A stretch of 64,000 bases of DNA, from positions 496,001 to 560,000 of the forward strand of contig BPQB01000015.1 of NCBI GenBank assembly GCA_019973155.2, written 5' to 3'. This document shows, piece after piece, positions 54,569 through 64,000 of this stretch (position 1 is the first letter of the stretch; each line of letters opens with the position of its first letter). A model generated the notes under the pieces. It worked only from the letters and a program-made list of their open reading frames with translations, made no database searches and was not told the DNA's origin. The DNA comes from Phanerochaete sordida (taxonomy: Eukaryota; Basidiomycota; Agaricomycetes; Polyporales; Phanerochaetaceae). The position numbers and the translations under genes are program-made.

Positions 54569-57099
54569 CGCTGTATTCAACCGAGGCCGTTGAGGTGCCA
54601 GTCGAGGGTCTGCAGGACAGGATGACTCGCGAGCGGTGCAGGACCGGGCGAACGCGGGACGCGACTGGGTCACAAGGCCTAGCGAGTCTGCCGCCCGGTG
54701 TGCATCATTGGCGAGCTTCGGCCGTCATTGCAAGCTGTTCTTGAGCCACATGCAAGAGTGTGTGCCCGGGCTAGGGACATTGTACGCCGAGGCCAACGTC
54801 AGTGAGGTCTGCGTAGGCAACGTTGGGCTTGCAACGCACCCGGACTCTCCTACACCGCTCGTCCGTTATCCCAAGACCAGCCCGCCGCCGTATTGAAACA
54901 TCCATGGTAGAAGACTTTGATGAGTGGCATGTAACAGCCGAAAAAGCGAGTAACTCGGGCGAGACGACGACGCAGATGAAAGTCGTGAGCAACAGGGGAG
55001 GCGCGACGTCACAGATCAATCCCGCCCTAACCCAAATATGGTCTTATCCCGACGCACCGCTGAGGTATTTCCACGGCGCTTACGTGAACTCGTCGTCTGC
55101 TCCCATCATCCCTCGCCGTATGCCCATGCTCGGCCACTTTGGTAGTCTAAGACATGCTGGAGTCTACTACAAGGTACAATGCTAGGGGAAATTCTGCATG
55201 TAATTGCAGCGAATGCGACCTCGAAGCTGGGTCTGCCAGCTCGTCGACGGGTGGGATGGTTGAGATGAAAAACTAGGCCTCGACCTTCCCCTTGAGGTAC
55301 AATCTGGGTTAACGGCGACTCAAAGCGCCTTAACACGACTCTGTATCAACGAATGGTGAGTATATGCGGCTAGTTGTCCACTCGTTCATCTACTCATCAT
55401 TCGTATCTACGGGTTGCCAGATTGTTGCACAGCAGAGGCTGGAGCTCTACGATCCCACGTCTATCTCCTTCACCCTGCAATACACTCGCTATACCCAGAA
55501 TTTGACGCTTGCTAAGGGCGATGTATGCGCATAGGGTAGTCATTCTCGAGCGGGGGCTGGTCAAGCCCAGAAGAGGGTACGCCGCTCGCCATTGAGTCCC
55601 ACTAGCGTGCCGCTGAACAAGCTTCGCTCTTCTAGCTCTTCTGCTTGGCTGAGACACCCGCCTCACGGCGATTGCGCAGTCTTGGCGAGGTTCCCGCGCG
55701 GCTTTGTGATTGTGCGATGCACCGCATGCCAAACTACCCGATGTCTTACCACTCTGCTGGAAGCATCGCGCACCGATTCCCTGGCACAGGTACTTCAATC
55801 ATTATTTCTCACGAAATTGAAACCGATTGACACCGATGTAAACGCTTGATTTGCGTCGCAGCGATGGGATTTTCTGTGCTTGACGATCCCGAAGTACTGG
55901 ACCGCAACCCCTGCAGGACTACAACCTAACGCCATGCGATAGTTGTGCGTGAATCTCAAGCTTCTCCAGGGTCGCTGCCCTCCGTATTGCGTTCTGATAA
56001 ACTCTTTTTACATCGCCTCCAGCGATCCGCCTATCGCCTATATGCGATTTCCCGCTTGACGTACAGCCGCGGCCCGCCCGCTCATGTCCGTTTCTCCTGA
56101 ACGCACCGCATCGTCAACTGGTCTGACATCGTTCGACTGCGGTGGGTCATCATCCCCTGCATACACGTCTCCCGTTCACATCGCACACCTCTCCGCAGCT
56201 GATAGCAGAGTCTGACGACCACCTTCTCCACGAAAGATCCGCTGCGACGCGGGGAGTAGGTGGCACGACGGGTGTCCGATGCTACCGTCAGACCGGAGCT
56301 CTGGGGCGGCGCGCACGTCAGCGGCGCCATCGCAGACTGCGCAGCGCGCGAGAAGACGTAGCGTGGACTGCCATGTCAGGGTTTCGCGTCTCGACCCTTG
56401 GCGCCACTCACCACCGTCCCCATGTCGGCACTTGCGCATGACGGCATCATGATTCCCTGTCCTCGAATCCCCTGTGTTTGATTGGCTGCGACTCTCGAGC
56501 TGCGGCGGGTTTTCCGGTTTTTGTTTCATGGCCGGAAGCATCGGAATCTCTGCAGCGAATCCCTGATCGACGTCCTCGGTGTCATAGCCTCGACCCCACG
56601 ATCAGGCACCTCCTCTCTCGACCTCCACTTCGACAGTGTGGCTCCTGGTCAAGCTCGAGGGGATTCGAAATGCCTACAGCCTCTGCCGCCCGCAGGAGAC
56701 CCGAGTCGGGTGGGATTTGGGAATACACCGCCGCGTTTCCCACTGCGCGTGCTGGGAAGCGAAGCCATTGTTAGCCGGAGATGCATCCCGCCAGATCACC
56801 ATCTCGTTTCACGGACAACGCTCCGCAGCCACGAGCGCCAGATCAAGCGGGCGAGAGGCGATGCAGGTCGACAACGCATGCACCGCGGGGGAAGCAGCAC
56901 ATCGCCGGCCGAGGGTTGTTTCACCCACGGTCTCCTCGCGAACGACGACGGTTGCCGGATGCAGACGCGCTCCGCTGTGATCGAGGCGTGCGGGAGGCCC
57001 GATATGGGCAGGGGCACCCACGGCGCCGCCTGGCGTGGGCGTGGCGTGCGTCGCGGGCACAGGTTCGTGAAACCGCAGCATCCGCCGTGCGTTCTCACG
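54569..57099. other. Intergenic, 2.5 kb, no gene supported
   Basis: Only scattered short frames. The part near 56040-57100 is GC-rich and adjoins the promoter of the cytochrome b561 gene; TATAAGA at 57100-57106 is its likely TATA box. Confidence 0.45.
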
Positions 57100-57164
57100 T
57101 ATAAGACCGTGCAGACGAGTGCGGGTGATGGCTCCCAGGACCCCTCTTCCTTCTCTGGAGCACC

Positions 57165-58882
57165 ATGAGAACCGTCGCCGCGTTTGCGCTGCTCGCTGCG
57201 AGCCTCCTCGGAACGACTTTTGCGCAACAAGGCCGTGGTGGGGGTGGAGGTGGTGGTGGCGTGCGTGGCCTTCTCGTGTTCTCCATTCAGCGAAGGCTAA
57301 TTCTGTATGCAGGATGATGATGACAACTCCTCGTCCTCGTCCTCCGCGGCCGCGACCTCTACAGCAGCAACCCCGGCCGCGTCGGGTTCCGCCGGCGGAA
57401 ACTCGACGTCGTCGGCACTCGTAGGCATGAATGGAGACGTCACATGTACAAGTCTTGTTTGTATAGGAGGCGTACACAACGGGTCCAATACGATGTGTAC
57501 GTGCTTGTGCCGTCACAAGACTCCCGCTCCAGCTAACTGTGACGCACTCCAGACACGATTCAGAGCAAAGGATCCGCGACCTTGGGTTGGATGGCCGTGT
57601 ATGTCCCCCGTTTCCTTCCGCAGCCTTTGCGTTCTCACCGTGCTCGCATTGCGCAGTGGCTTTGGCCAGCAAATGGCAAACTCTCCCATGGTCATCCTCT
57701 GGCCGAACTCCGACGGCTCAATCACACTCTCCCAACGAAAAGCGCCCGCAGAGGTCATGCCCACGGTCGACCAGAATCCCCCACGCATAGCTACCCTAGA
57801 AGCGGACCTTGCGGTGCTCTCCGGGAGCAACCCGAAGATCAGCTTCACGGTCCCCACCGACTCAAATAGCGACGGCAGCATCATCTGGGCCTTCTCCTCC
57901 ACAAACCCCGACAGCTCAGCCGTCGACGCCACGCTCGTCCAGCACCTCGACTCCGGCCCCACCAAGCTCGACTTCACGAAGACGCTCGCCATGGGCTCGT
58001 CCGACCCGCTGAACCCCATCTCTACGATCGCGGACGCCGCGTCGCCAGGCGGCGCCCCCGCGGCGACCACGCCCCAGGCGACATTCGACCCGCCGCTGCT
58101 CACATACGAGAAGTACATCATCGCGCACGCCATCCTCATGGTCATCGGCTTCCTCTTCCTGCTGCCCATCGGCGCGCTCATCGCGCGCTACCTGCGCACG
58201 TTCAGCCCGGTCTGGTTCCGGCTGCACTGGATCATCCAGTGGGTGCTCGGTGCGTCTCCCGCCCTGTATTCCGCGCGCCTCGTGCTGACGCCGCGCAGCG
58301 CTGCCGGTCATCGTCGCGGGCTTCGCGATGGGCGTGTCCGCCGTCGACAAGATGGGGCCCGACATGCAGCTGAACGACACGCACAAGAAGTGGGGCGTCG
58401 CGATCTTCGTGCTCTACTTCTTCCAGCTCTCGCTCGGCGGCTTCATCCACTTCGTCAAGCTCCGCTTCGCGCTCGTGCTCGGGCGCGCCGTGCAGAACTA
58501 CTTCCACGCACTCTTCGGCATCTTCCTCATCGGCATCTCGTTCTACCAGGTGAGCCTGCCCCTGTGCCCTGTGCGCGCGCGCCGCTGACAGACACGCAGG
58601 TGCGCACGGGCTTCCGCACGGAGTGGCCGCTGTACACGGGGCGGCACATCAAGAACGGCGCGAACATCGTCTGGATCATCTGGCTCGTGGTGCGTGCCCT
58701 GCTCGCGCGCCCCTCGCGACCGTTTTCTCACGAGTCTCCAGCTCGTCTGCACCGCGTACTTCGCCGGCACGCTCCTCCTCCCGCGGCAGTTCCGCCAGGA
58801 GCGCGAGGCGCGCAACGCCAAGTACGGCAGCGACACCGGCTCGACGGAGCCTGTCACGCAGGTGCAGCCCACCGCGTACTAG
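57165..58882 (+). CDS. DOMON plus cytochrome b561 membrane protein
   Basis: Exons 57165-57260, 57313-57496, 57553-57598, 57657-58249, 58299-58549, 58600-58689, 58742-58882; 466 residues. Signal peptide about 1-20 (ending T-F-A), a run of eight Gly, four Asp, and a Ser/Ala/Thr linker. The DOMON domain (about 60-200) shows G-D-V-T-C-T-S-L-V-C-I, then L-G-W-M-A-V-G-F-G-Q-Q-M-A-N-S-P-M-V, assembled across two introns by a 46-nt exon, and W-P-N-S-D-G-S-I-T-L-S-Q-R. The b561 part (about 255-430) has five or six helices with the expected heme His residues in A-H-A-I-L-M, L-H-W-I-I-Q, T-H-K-K-W-G and Y-F-H-A-L-F-G. Such proteins pass electrons across a membrane, often with ascorbate or metal reduction. 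Redox role likely; substrate unknown. Confidence 0.88.
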
Positions 58883-59585
58883 ACGCGTCGCTCGCTACCG
58901 GGCGGCGCTGCGTGTTGGAGAGCCGCTCGCTCCGTCACACTCTGTGGCTCTCATTGCGGACGGTTATATCTGTTTAATGCTGCTGCGACGGCGTCGTGAG
59001 GGCGCCGTATATACCACTCTTTGTTCGTCGTTGCGAAGGACCTCTCAGGGACAGTATCTTATAGACACGCAAAGTGACGACTACTCGACGATCTGTATTA
59101 CACTATGTATTTTGGATGTCGTTAATTGAAAACGTATTTCTATCGCGCTGCGTCCCGCAGCACTTCGCTGTGGTGTCGGTCACGGACATAGAACAAAAAA
59201 AAAAAAAACATGCGACAGGAAAGGGAATGTGGCAAATAGGGACAAACAAGGTGAGATACCTCCAGCAGCGCCAGGGCCTGGCCTGCGCAGTTCACCATCA
59301 AGCTGAAGTCACGCAGACTGAGATGCTACGCTCTGTATACTGATTATATAGGCAAGCTGGATTTTCCTAATGTTACAACACACTTTTTAAAGCCTTATCT
59401 TCGCTCGCAGGGGCTTACGAATGGTTGTGCCACGTAAACGAGTGATAAACGAGACTCGCAGCCTGCCATCCTCCATCCGCGCTCGTGAAGCACTTGGATG
59501 TGTATGTCACGGGACGACGCCTTGGCTTAATCTCCGACTACCTTTCACCGCTACTCGTTATGAAAGTCGAGCTCCCCGAGTGGCG
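58883..59585. other. Intergenic
   Basis: 3' flank of the b561 gene, then AT-rich DNA with a run of about 15 A at 59193-59208. TATATA at 59586-59591 probably serves the next gene. Confidence 0.45.
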
Positions 59586-59756
59586 TATATACACGCCGCC
59601 ACTCGGGCTTCGCAACCTTTGAAGACCGCAGTACACCACGTACACGCGCAAGGATTCTTTGTTCAACGGGCCTCTTAAATGTTCTTCTGGAGCTTCTGCC
59701 TCCCATCTTCTCTGCAACTCTAGCCTCGCCCTCACTGACTTTCTGGACTACGTTCA

Positions 59757-60991
59757 ATGCATTTCCCGTCACCGACATGCTCCTCACGACACCCGCCGCA
59801 TCCGCAGGCTGACCCCAATCTCTTTGATGACCCCGTCCAACTAGCCCGCGAGCTTGACAGTCTGCGGCCGTTCTTGTCGCTACCCGCTGTGGTACGCAAG
59901 GATGACGAGTTTGAAGGGATGTCCTTTGTGGTGCGTTGCCTGCTTTCAGCCTGCGCACGAGATGCTGACGCACGGCGTTCTGAGGCCCCCGGCGAGTCCT
60001 GCATGGTCCGTGGCGTCCTGCTACCCTGCGGTTACCGCGGCTGGCAAGAAGGTTTCTTCATTCGATGGGAAGACATGCAGATGCTGGTCGGTGCTCGTCT
60101 TTGTGCAGTGTAGCTAAGCTCATGCGGATACAGGATGGCTCGACAGCCAGAGCTGCTGTCGTAGGCTTCATGCGCTCGCACTCAGGCCCCCTCCACGGCC
60201 ATTTCTACGCTCGCTGGATGGAGATATACTTCCCGCGGCACCAGACGGCTCTCGGGCCATTCGAACACACCTGGATCAACGATCTTATGAGAGCGGTACG
60301 GAACGGTAGTTGGCCCACTGCTTGGCGCTTCTCATACGTCTTTCAGCGTGCAATCTATGCGGTCGTGTTCTGCACCGCCTCACAGGTGCTCGGCCCCAAT
60401 CCGCCACAGTCCGCATTCCGAGACCCGCAGCCATACTGGCTCCCAGGATTTATCCAGGTACGCCCCTCTTAATTTAAGTCTACCACACGAGAATGCTCGA
60501 GATAACAAGCACGACAGGGCATTCAAGCGACATTCCTTCCGGATTGGACGCGGCGTCAGCTATATCCCGCGCTCGCGCAGAACTTCGACCCGGGGCTCGT
60601 CACGCTCCGGCACTGGACCGGTGCAAGCTGCGGCCGGCAGGACGTGTACATTGGCGCGAGCTTCCTCGCGACGCGGGACGGGCTCGATGCCATCGCGATC
60701 CTCGACGCGCGGGCGGCGCGCCCTCTGCCGCCGCGCGCGCTCGAGGGTCGCGTCGTCCGGTTTTCGCGGCTCCACGTCGCGCCCTCCGGGCGCGACTGGG
60801 CATCTGAGATGCTCGCGCTAAACAGCGTGAGGATGGGCGAGCGTGGTGACGCGTACCGGCTCTGGCCTGGAGGCTCGCTCGGGTATCATTGCGCTTGTCC
60901 GGACTTCTGGACGAAGGGGTGTACCAGATGGTTGCGCGCAGGCGGCTGCCGGGCGGAGGACAGTTTTTCTCCCCCAAAGACGCGACGATAA
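59757..60991 (+). CDS. Family B protein, second copy
   Basis: Exons 59757-59930, 59985-60086, 60134-60295, 60347-60457, 60518-60991; 340 residues; exons of 58, 34, 54, 37 and 158 codons, all introns phase 0, including the same GTCGGT donor after M-Q-M-L. It matches the gene at 50111-51334 throughout: L-A-R-E-L-D-S-L-R-P-F-L-S-L-P-A-V-V, C-M-V-R-G-V-L-L-P-C-G-Y-R-G-W-Q-E-G-F, H-G-H-F-Y-A-R-W, I-Y-A-V-V-F-C-T-A, and the Y-H-C-A-C-P-D-F-W-T-K-G-C tail. Exon 3 has three extra codons. A family C gene follows on the same strand. Role unknown. Confidence 0.8.
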
Positions 60992-61786
60992 AGAAATCTG
61001 GCCATGCGACGCACCAGTACAGTTCATATTTCGCTATATATACTGGGCTTGTTGATTCCATAAGCTTACTCCTACTTATCAAGCGGGGCTCTAACTCAAG
61101 GCTTTACGGCCGATTTACTCTGCGTGACGGTAAATAGTTCCAAATATCCTGACTTATCTTCAGTTCAGTGCCTGCTCGGATATCCGAATCCCAATGCGTC
61201 AGAGACCTGCAGACGTCAGGACGCCTCTGATTCCAACGCGCTCGACGGACCAGCCGTAGCAAGGCAGGGCCCTGGCAGAAAGCCCTCGCACAGCTGACAT
61301 GGAGCGTACAGTGCTCGCACCGCCTGATGCGGGCGCACCGACTGGGAGCTGGTACGGCGTGGCGGTCACGCTCCCTACGTTCCGCCTGGAAACGTGGAAG
61401 TTGTTAGCTGTGCAGACGGCGCGGCAATGGAAAGCGTAAAGAGCTAGTCGCCTTGGTCTTGTTATTGTAACGAGCGTCGTCCTCAGGCAATAATCCCAAG
61501 CAGACAGAAGTCACAAATTCCAGCCCGGGACATCCCATTTAGAGCTATCGATGGCGGAACCCTAGTAGAGCTCTGCACAGCTTGTATCGCCACGCAACAT
61601 ACTCTGCCTCCCCAAGCGAGCCCTGTTTGCGACCTCCAGATTGTCGCACCGTACGAACTGTACGCCACAGCTGCCCATCAATATCTCTGATACTGATAGG
61701 GCCTCTCCGTCCAGGTTTCTCGAAAGCAAAGCCATCTGTGACCTGACAGCGCGCCTAGGAACAAGGAAAGCGCCTCGCCCATAAAC
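60992..61786. other. Intergenic
   Basis: No gene, repeat or clear TATA box is seen. It contains the 3' flank of the family B gene and the 5' flank of the family C gene. Confidence 0.45.
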
Positions 61787-62857
61787 ATGGACGACGCATC
61801 TGAAGAAGACTCTGCTGCCGCAAGAACAGCACCACAGCATGCAGCTTCTGTCACTCTGGCGCAGACCGAAGGCGAAGAGGACAGCGAAGAGGACAGCGAA
61901 GAGGACCTTGGCGACTCCGAGCCAGCTGAGAGCGACGAGGCAAACGACGCGATATTACTGGAAGCGCTCGGACACGACGTCCGCGGAAGGACGACCCGCA
62001 CGACAGCCGTCAGGCTGCAAAGCGCGTTCGACGACGCCGGCCTGCGCTCCAGAGGTCCGCCCGCATCATCTCAGGACCGAGCAAGAGCAGAGAGCGCACG
62101 GCGGCGGCTGCACGCCGGGTACACACCGCCTAGCTCCGTTCCACGACCAACGCGGGGGCCTCCTGTGGTCCGTGGCCCATTCACGCCTCCGGACTCGGAG
62201 GACGATGTGCGCCCCAGCGGCGAGCCCTCGTATTCTCGACGAGACGAAGAGCGCCCGCGCCCTCTCCGCGTGTCCCGGCGCAAAAGCCCGCGGCGCTGGC
62301 GAGAACGTGCTGCTATCCACATTGTGCCTGCGCCGCCACAGGATGACGTGCGCCCCTACGATGCCGGCGACGAGGCCCCCGACGTGCGTGCGCCGGGCGA
62401 AGACAGCGAAGAGCCGGTCGTGAGCTGGTACGGCGCCCTCGTGACGCTCACCACGCTCGGCCTCGGCACCTGGAAGCTCGCGGCCGCGTACGCGAACGAG
62501 GCTGCCGTGGCAATGACTGCGGTGGACTGGGTGCTGTCGGTCGTGCTCGCGCTTCTGTAGGTGGACGGTCAGCGTCGTGCGCGTGCCGGACTCATGCGGG
62601 CGTCTCACAGGTTTTTCTGGCTCGATCGCCTGTGCCGGAGCGTACGCTGGCTGCGGTGGTTGAAGCAGAGGAGTGCCGCTGCCGATGTCGAGGCTGCCTT
62701 GTGCCACGCACGGGGTCTGTATCGCAAGAATGTGCTAGTCCTCGAAAACACGACTGACGCTTGGTTCTTGACTAGGGTGGCTCAGCCTCGCATACGCTTG
62801 GTTGAAAGGCGGCGAGATTCAAGCGCAAGACGAAGAAGGACAGGGGACCGACGGTGA
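61787..62857 (+). CDS. Family C membrane-anchored protein, short form, second copy
   Basis: Exons 61787-62556 and 62611-62857; 338 residues. An acidic N-terminus contains a threefold 12-bp tandem repeat coding E-E-D-S (about 61873-61910). A middle charged region has P-P-Q-D-D-V. The segment from W-Y-G-A-L-V-T to the intron (about 45 residues) is nearly identical to the gene at 51648, while the N-terminal half is much more diverged. A GTAGGT donor hides a false TAG stop; the second exon begins F-F-W-L-D-R-L-C-R-S and ends in an Arg-rich tail. Another small intron in the last exon cannot be excluded. Role unknown. Confidence 0.68.
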
Positions 62858-64000
62858 ATCCGTATCAGCGACAGCATTGCCTGTGAGAGTCGTGTAGTGC
62901 ACCAATCATGCGGACTGCGTGTAGTGTTGTGCGGGCCCGGCTCGGTCTGGAAGCCGCGGCTTCGGCTCGGCTTCGACGGCTCAGGGCCTATCAAATGTAT
63001 AGGCCGAGCCGGTCAAGCCGAGCCAAGCCGTCAAGCCGGGGCTTGGGACGCGGCCTGGAGGTAATGTCTGCAATCATGGGGGTCAAGGTCCGTATGCGTA
63101 CAATCCTGCCATCCATCATGTATATCTACGTACTCTGTGTGCTTAAGAGCATCATGATAAGCCAGCGCGGCACGTATAAACAGTGGGCGTGGGGTCGGGA
63201 AAGCGGCGGAGTTCCGCACTGTATGCCGCCCGCGCTGTAAAAGTGCTTCCCAGCTAGGAGCAGCTATAAGCTAGCGCGAACGTATAACGAAAAGCATACT
63301 GACCTTCATGTGCACTTCCGCAGTTGTGACGGGGTGCAGGAGGGCAAGAGTCAACGATCGAGCTACTGTGTAGGAGCAATGTCACCATTGCCGCGCAGGA
63401 CAGAGAGGACTAGACCTACCAGCAGATATCATCCGTGCAAGTACCGCTGGGTGAGAACGTTGCTAAGGGTGAGAGCCGGTGCCTAGTCTGCGCGAAGTGT
63501 GAGACGCGCGTGCTGCTGCAGAGCGTAGTCAGCACCATGAAGATCAGCAAGATGAAAGCTTACCAGAGTGGCGTGTACCCTGGCCTCGTCAACTACTGCT
63601 GATCTTTTTGGTATGTTCGCCGCCTTCTGCACCGCCACGATCTGCGCTAATATTGAGTTCGCATCCTGGCAGGGGCTCGCAGTCGAGCCTTCTAGTCGAT
63701 ACCGCTCTCCGTCGTCTTATGCCGCGCCGACTGCTCTGCCGAAATTCGACTTCGCGGGGCGGCGCGATGAGGCCGCTCCACCATGACCGTTCCTGCGCTT
63801 CTTTTGCGCCGTGATGATGCGCACTGAGGATGCGCCGAAGTTTCTGCTGGCAGTCACCGCTAATGTTGAGGATGCAGGACGGCAACTCTGTGGAGCCAAA
63901 TGACCGCACCGCACTACACGCCTGAGCGAATGCAGCGCGACGTCAGCGGTCAGCGCACGGCCATAACGAGGCCCGCTCAATGCAGCGGCTCCGTTGCTGT
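62858..64000. other. Right-edge region, no gene supported
   Basis: Short frames only. The hairpin repeat at 62964-63024 is listed separately. The last 450 bp have plus-strand pieces that might belong to a gene cut by the window edge, but no motif or splice chain supports it. Confidence 0.4.
62964..63024. repeat. Imperfect inverted repeat (hairpin)
   Basis: Left arm 62964-62991 and right arm 62999-63024 pair almost fully: GGCTCGGCTT at the outside and GGCCTAT/ATAGGCC at the inside, around a 7-nt loop. Further AGCCGAGCC- and GTCAAGCCG-type units extend on both sides to about 63060. Possibly the core of a small non-autonomous element. Confidence 0.55.

Noticed and set aside
54823..55849. Several 80-120 residue open frames between the MFS and b561 genes
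   Set aside because: No start context, domain, splice chain or paralogue; they overlap on both strands.
59193..59208. A-run as possible poly(A) tail of a retroposed gene
   Set aside because: No coding relic or target-site duplication is visible beside it; probably a plain homopolymer.

Overview
The window looks like a stretch of a nuclear chromosome from a filamentous basidiomycete, most likely an Agaricomycete. The evidence is GC-rich DNA, many short introns of about 46-64 nt with GT/AG ends and CTAAY- or CTRAC-like branch points, no operons, and protein families typical of that group: DUF6535 membrane proteins, WSC lectin-like proteins, SRPK-like kinases and a DOMON/cytochrome b561 protein. 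All gene models were spliced by hand from reading frame, splice signals and comparison between paralogues. Names rest on recognised motifs, not on database searches.

Layout. 0-0.6 kb: 3' end of a family A gene. 1.47-1.68 kb: a small ORF ending in a CaaX box. 2.2-5.26 kb: a DUF6535 gene (minus). 5.17-9.31 kb and 15.85-20.43 kb: two diverged direct repeats, each holding a family C gene (pseudogene in the first, intact in the second), a decayed DUF6534-like region and the 5' end of a DUF6535 gene. Between the repeats (9.8-15.8 kb) lies a WSC cluster: one two-domain gene on minus, one relic, two intact one-domain genes and one with a broken signal peptide on plus. 18.9-27.0 kb: family C gene divergent from a large, mostly disordered, probably nuclear protein. 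27.3-29.0 kb: SRPK-like kinase that may be inactive. 29.4-34.3 kb: F-box-like gene and family A gene, both minus. 34.4-36.9 kb: GC-rich gene-poor DNA with inverted repeats. 37.3-39.2 kb: glycosyltransferase-like membrane protein. 41.0-43.6 kb: nine-exon membrane protein. 44.2-47.7 kb: second F-box (frameshifted) plus family A (5'-truncated) pair, both plus. 48.7-49.8 kb: third family A gene. 50.1-54.6 kb: family B, family C and an MFS transporter, all minus. 57.2-58.9 kb: DOMON/cytochrome b561. 59.8-62.9 kb: family B and family C again, both plus.

The most striking content is a set of unnamed expanded families. Families A and B (six loci) appear to be one superfamily: every complete member has five exons separated by four phase-0 introns, a C-x-V-R-G block in exon 2, a hydrophobic I-V-L-V-P-V-like start to exon 4 in family A, and a C-x-C ... 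C tail. Family C (four loci) shares a W-Y-x-A-L-V-T membrane segment, then a phase-2 intron, then an F-W motif. Gene pairs F-box/A and B/C each occur twice, with each gene inverted but the left-to-right order unchanged, which a single block inversion cannot produce. Several copies show clear breakage (14-nt and 8-nt deletions, a W-to-stop change, loss of promoter and start), so the window records birth and death of genes in an accessory region. Nothing points to CRISPR, rRNA, a convincing tRNA, or an intact transposon.
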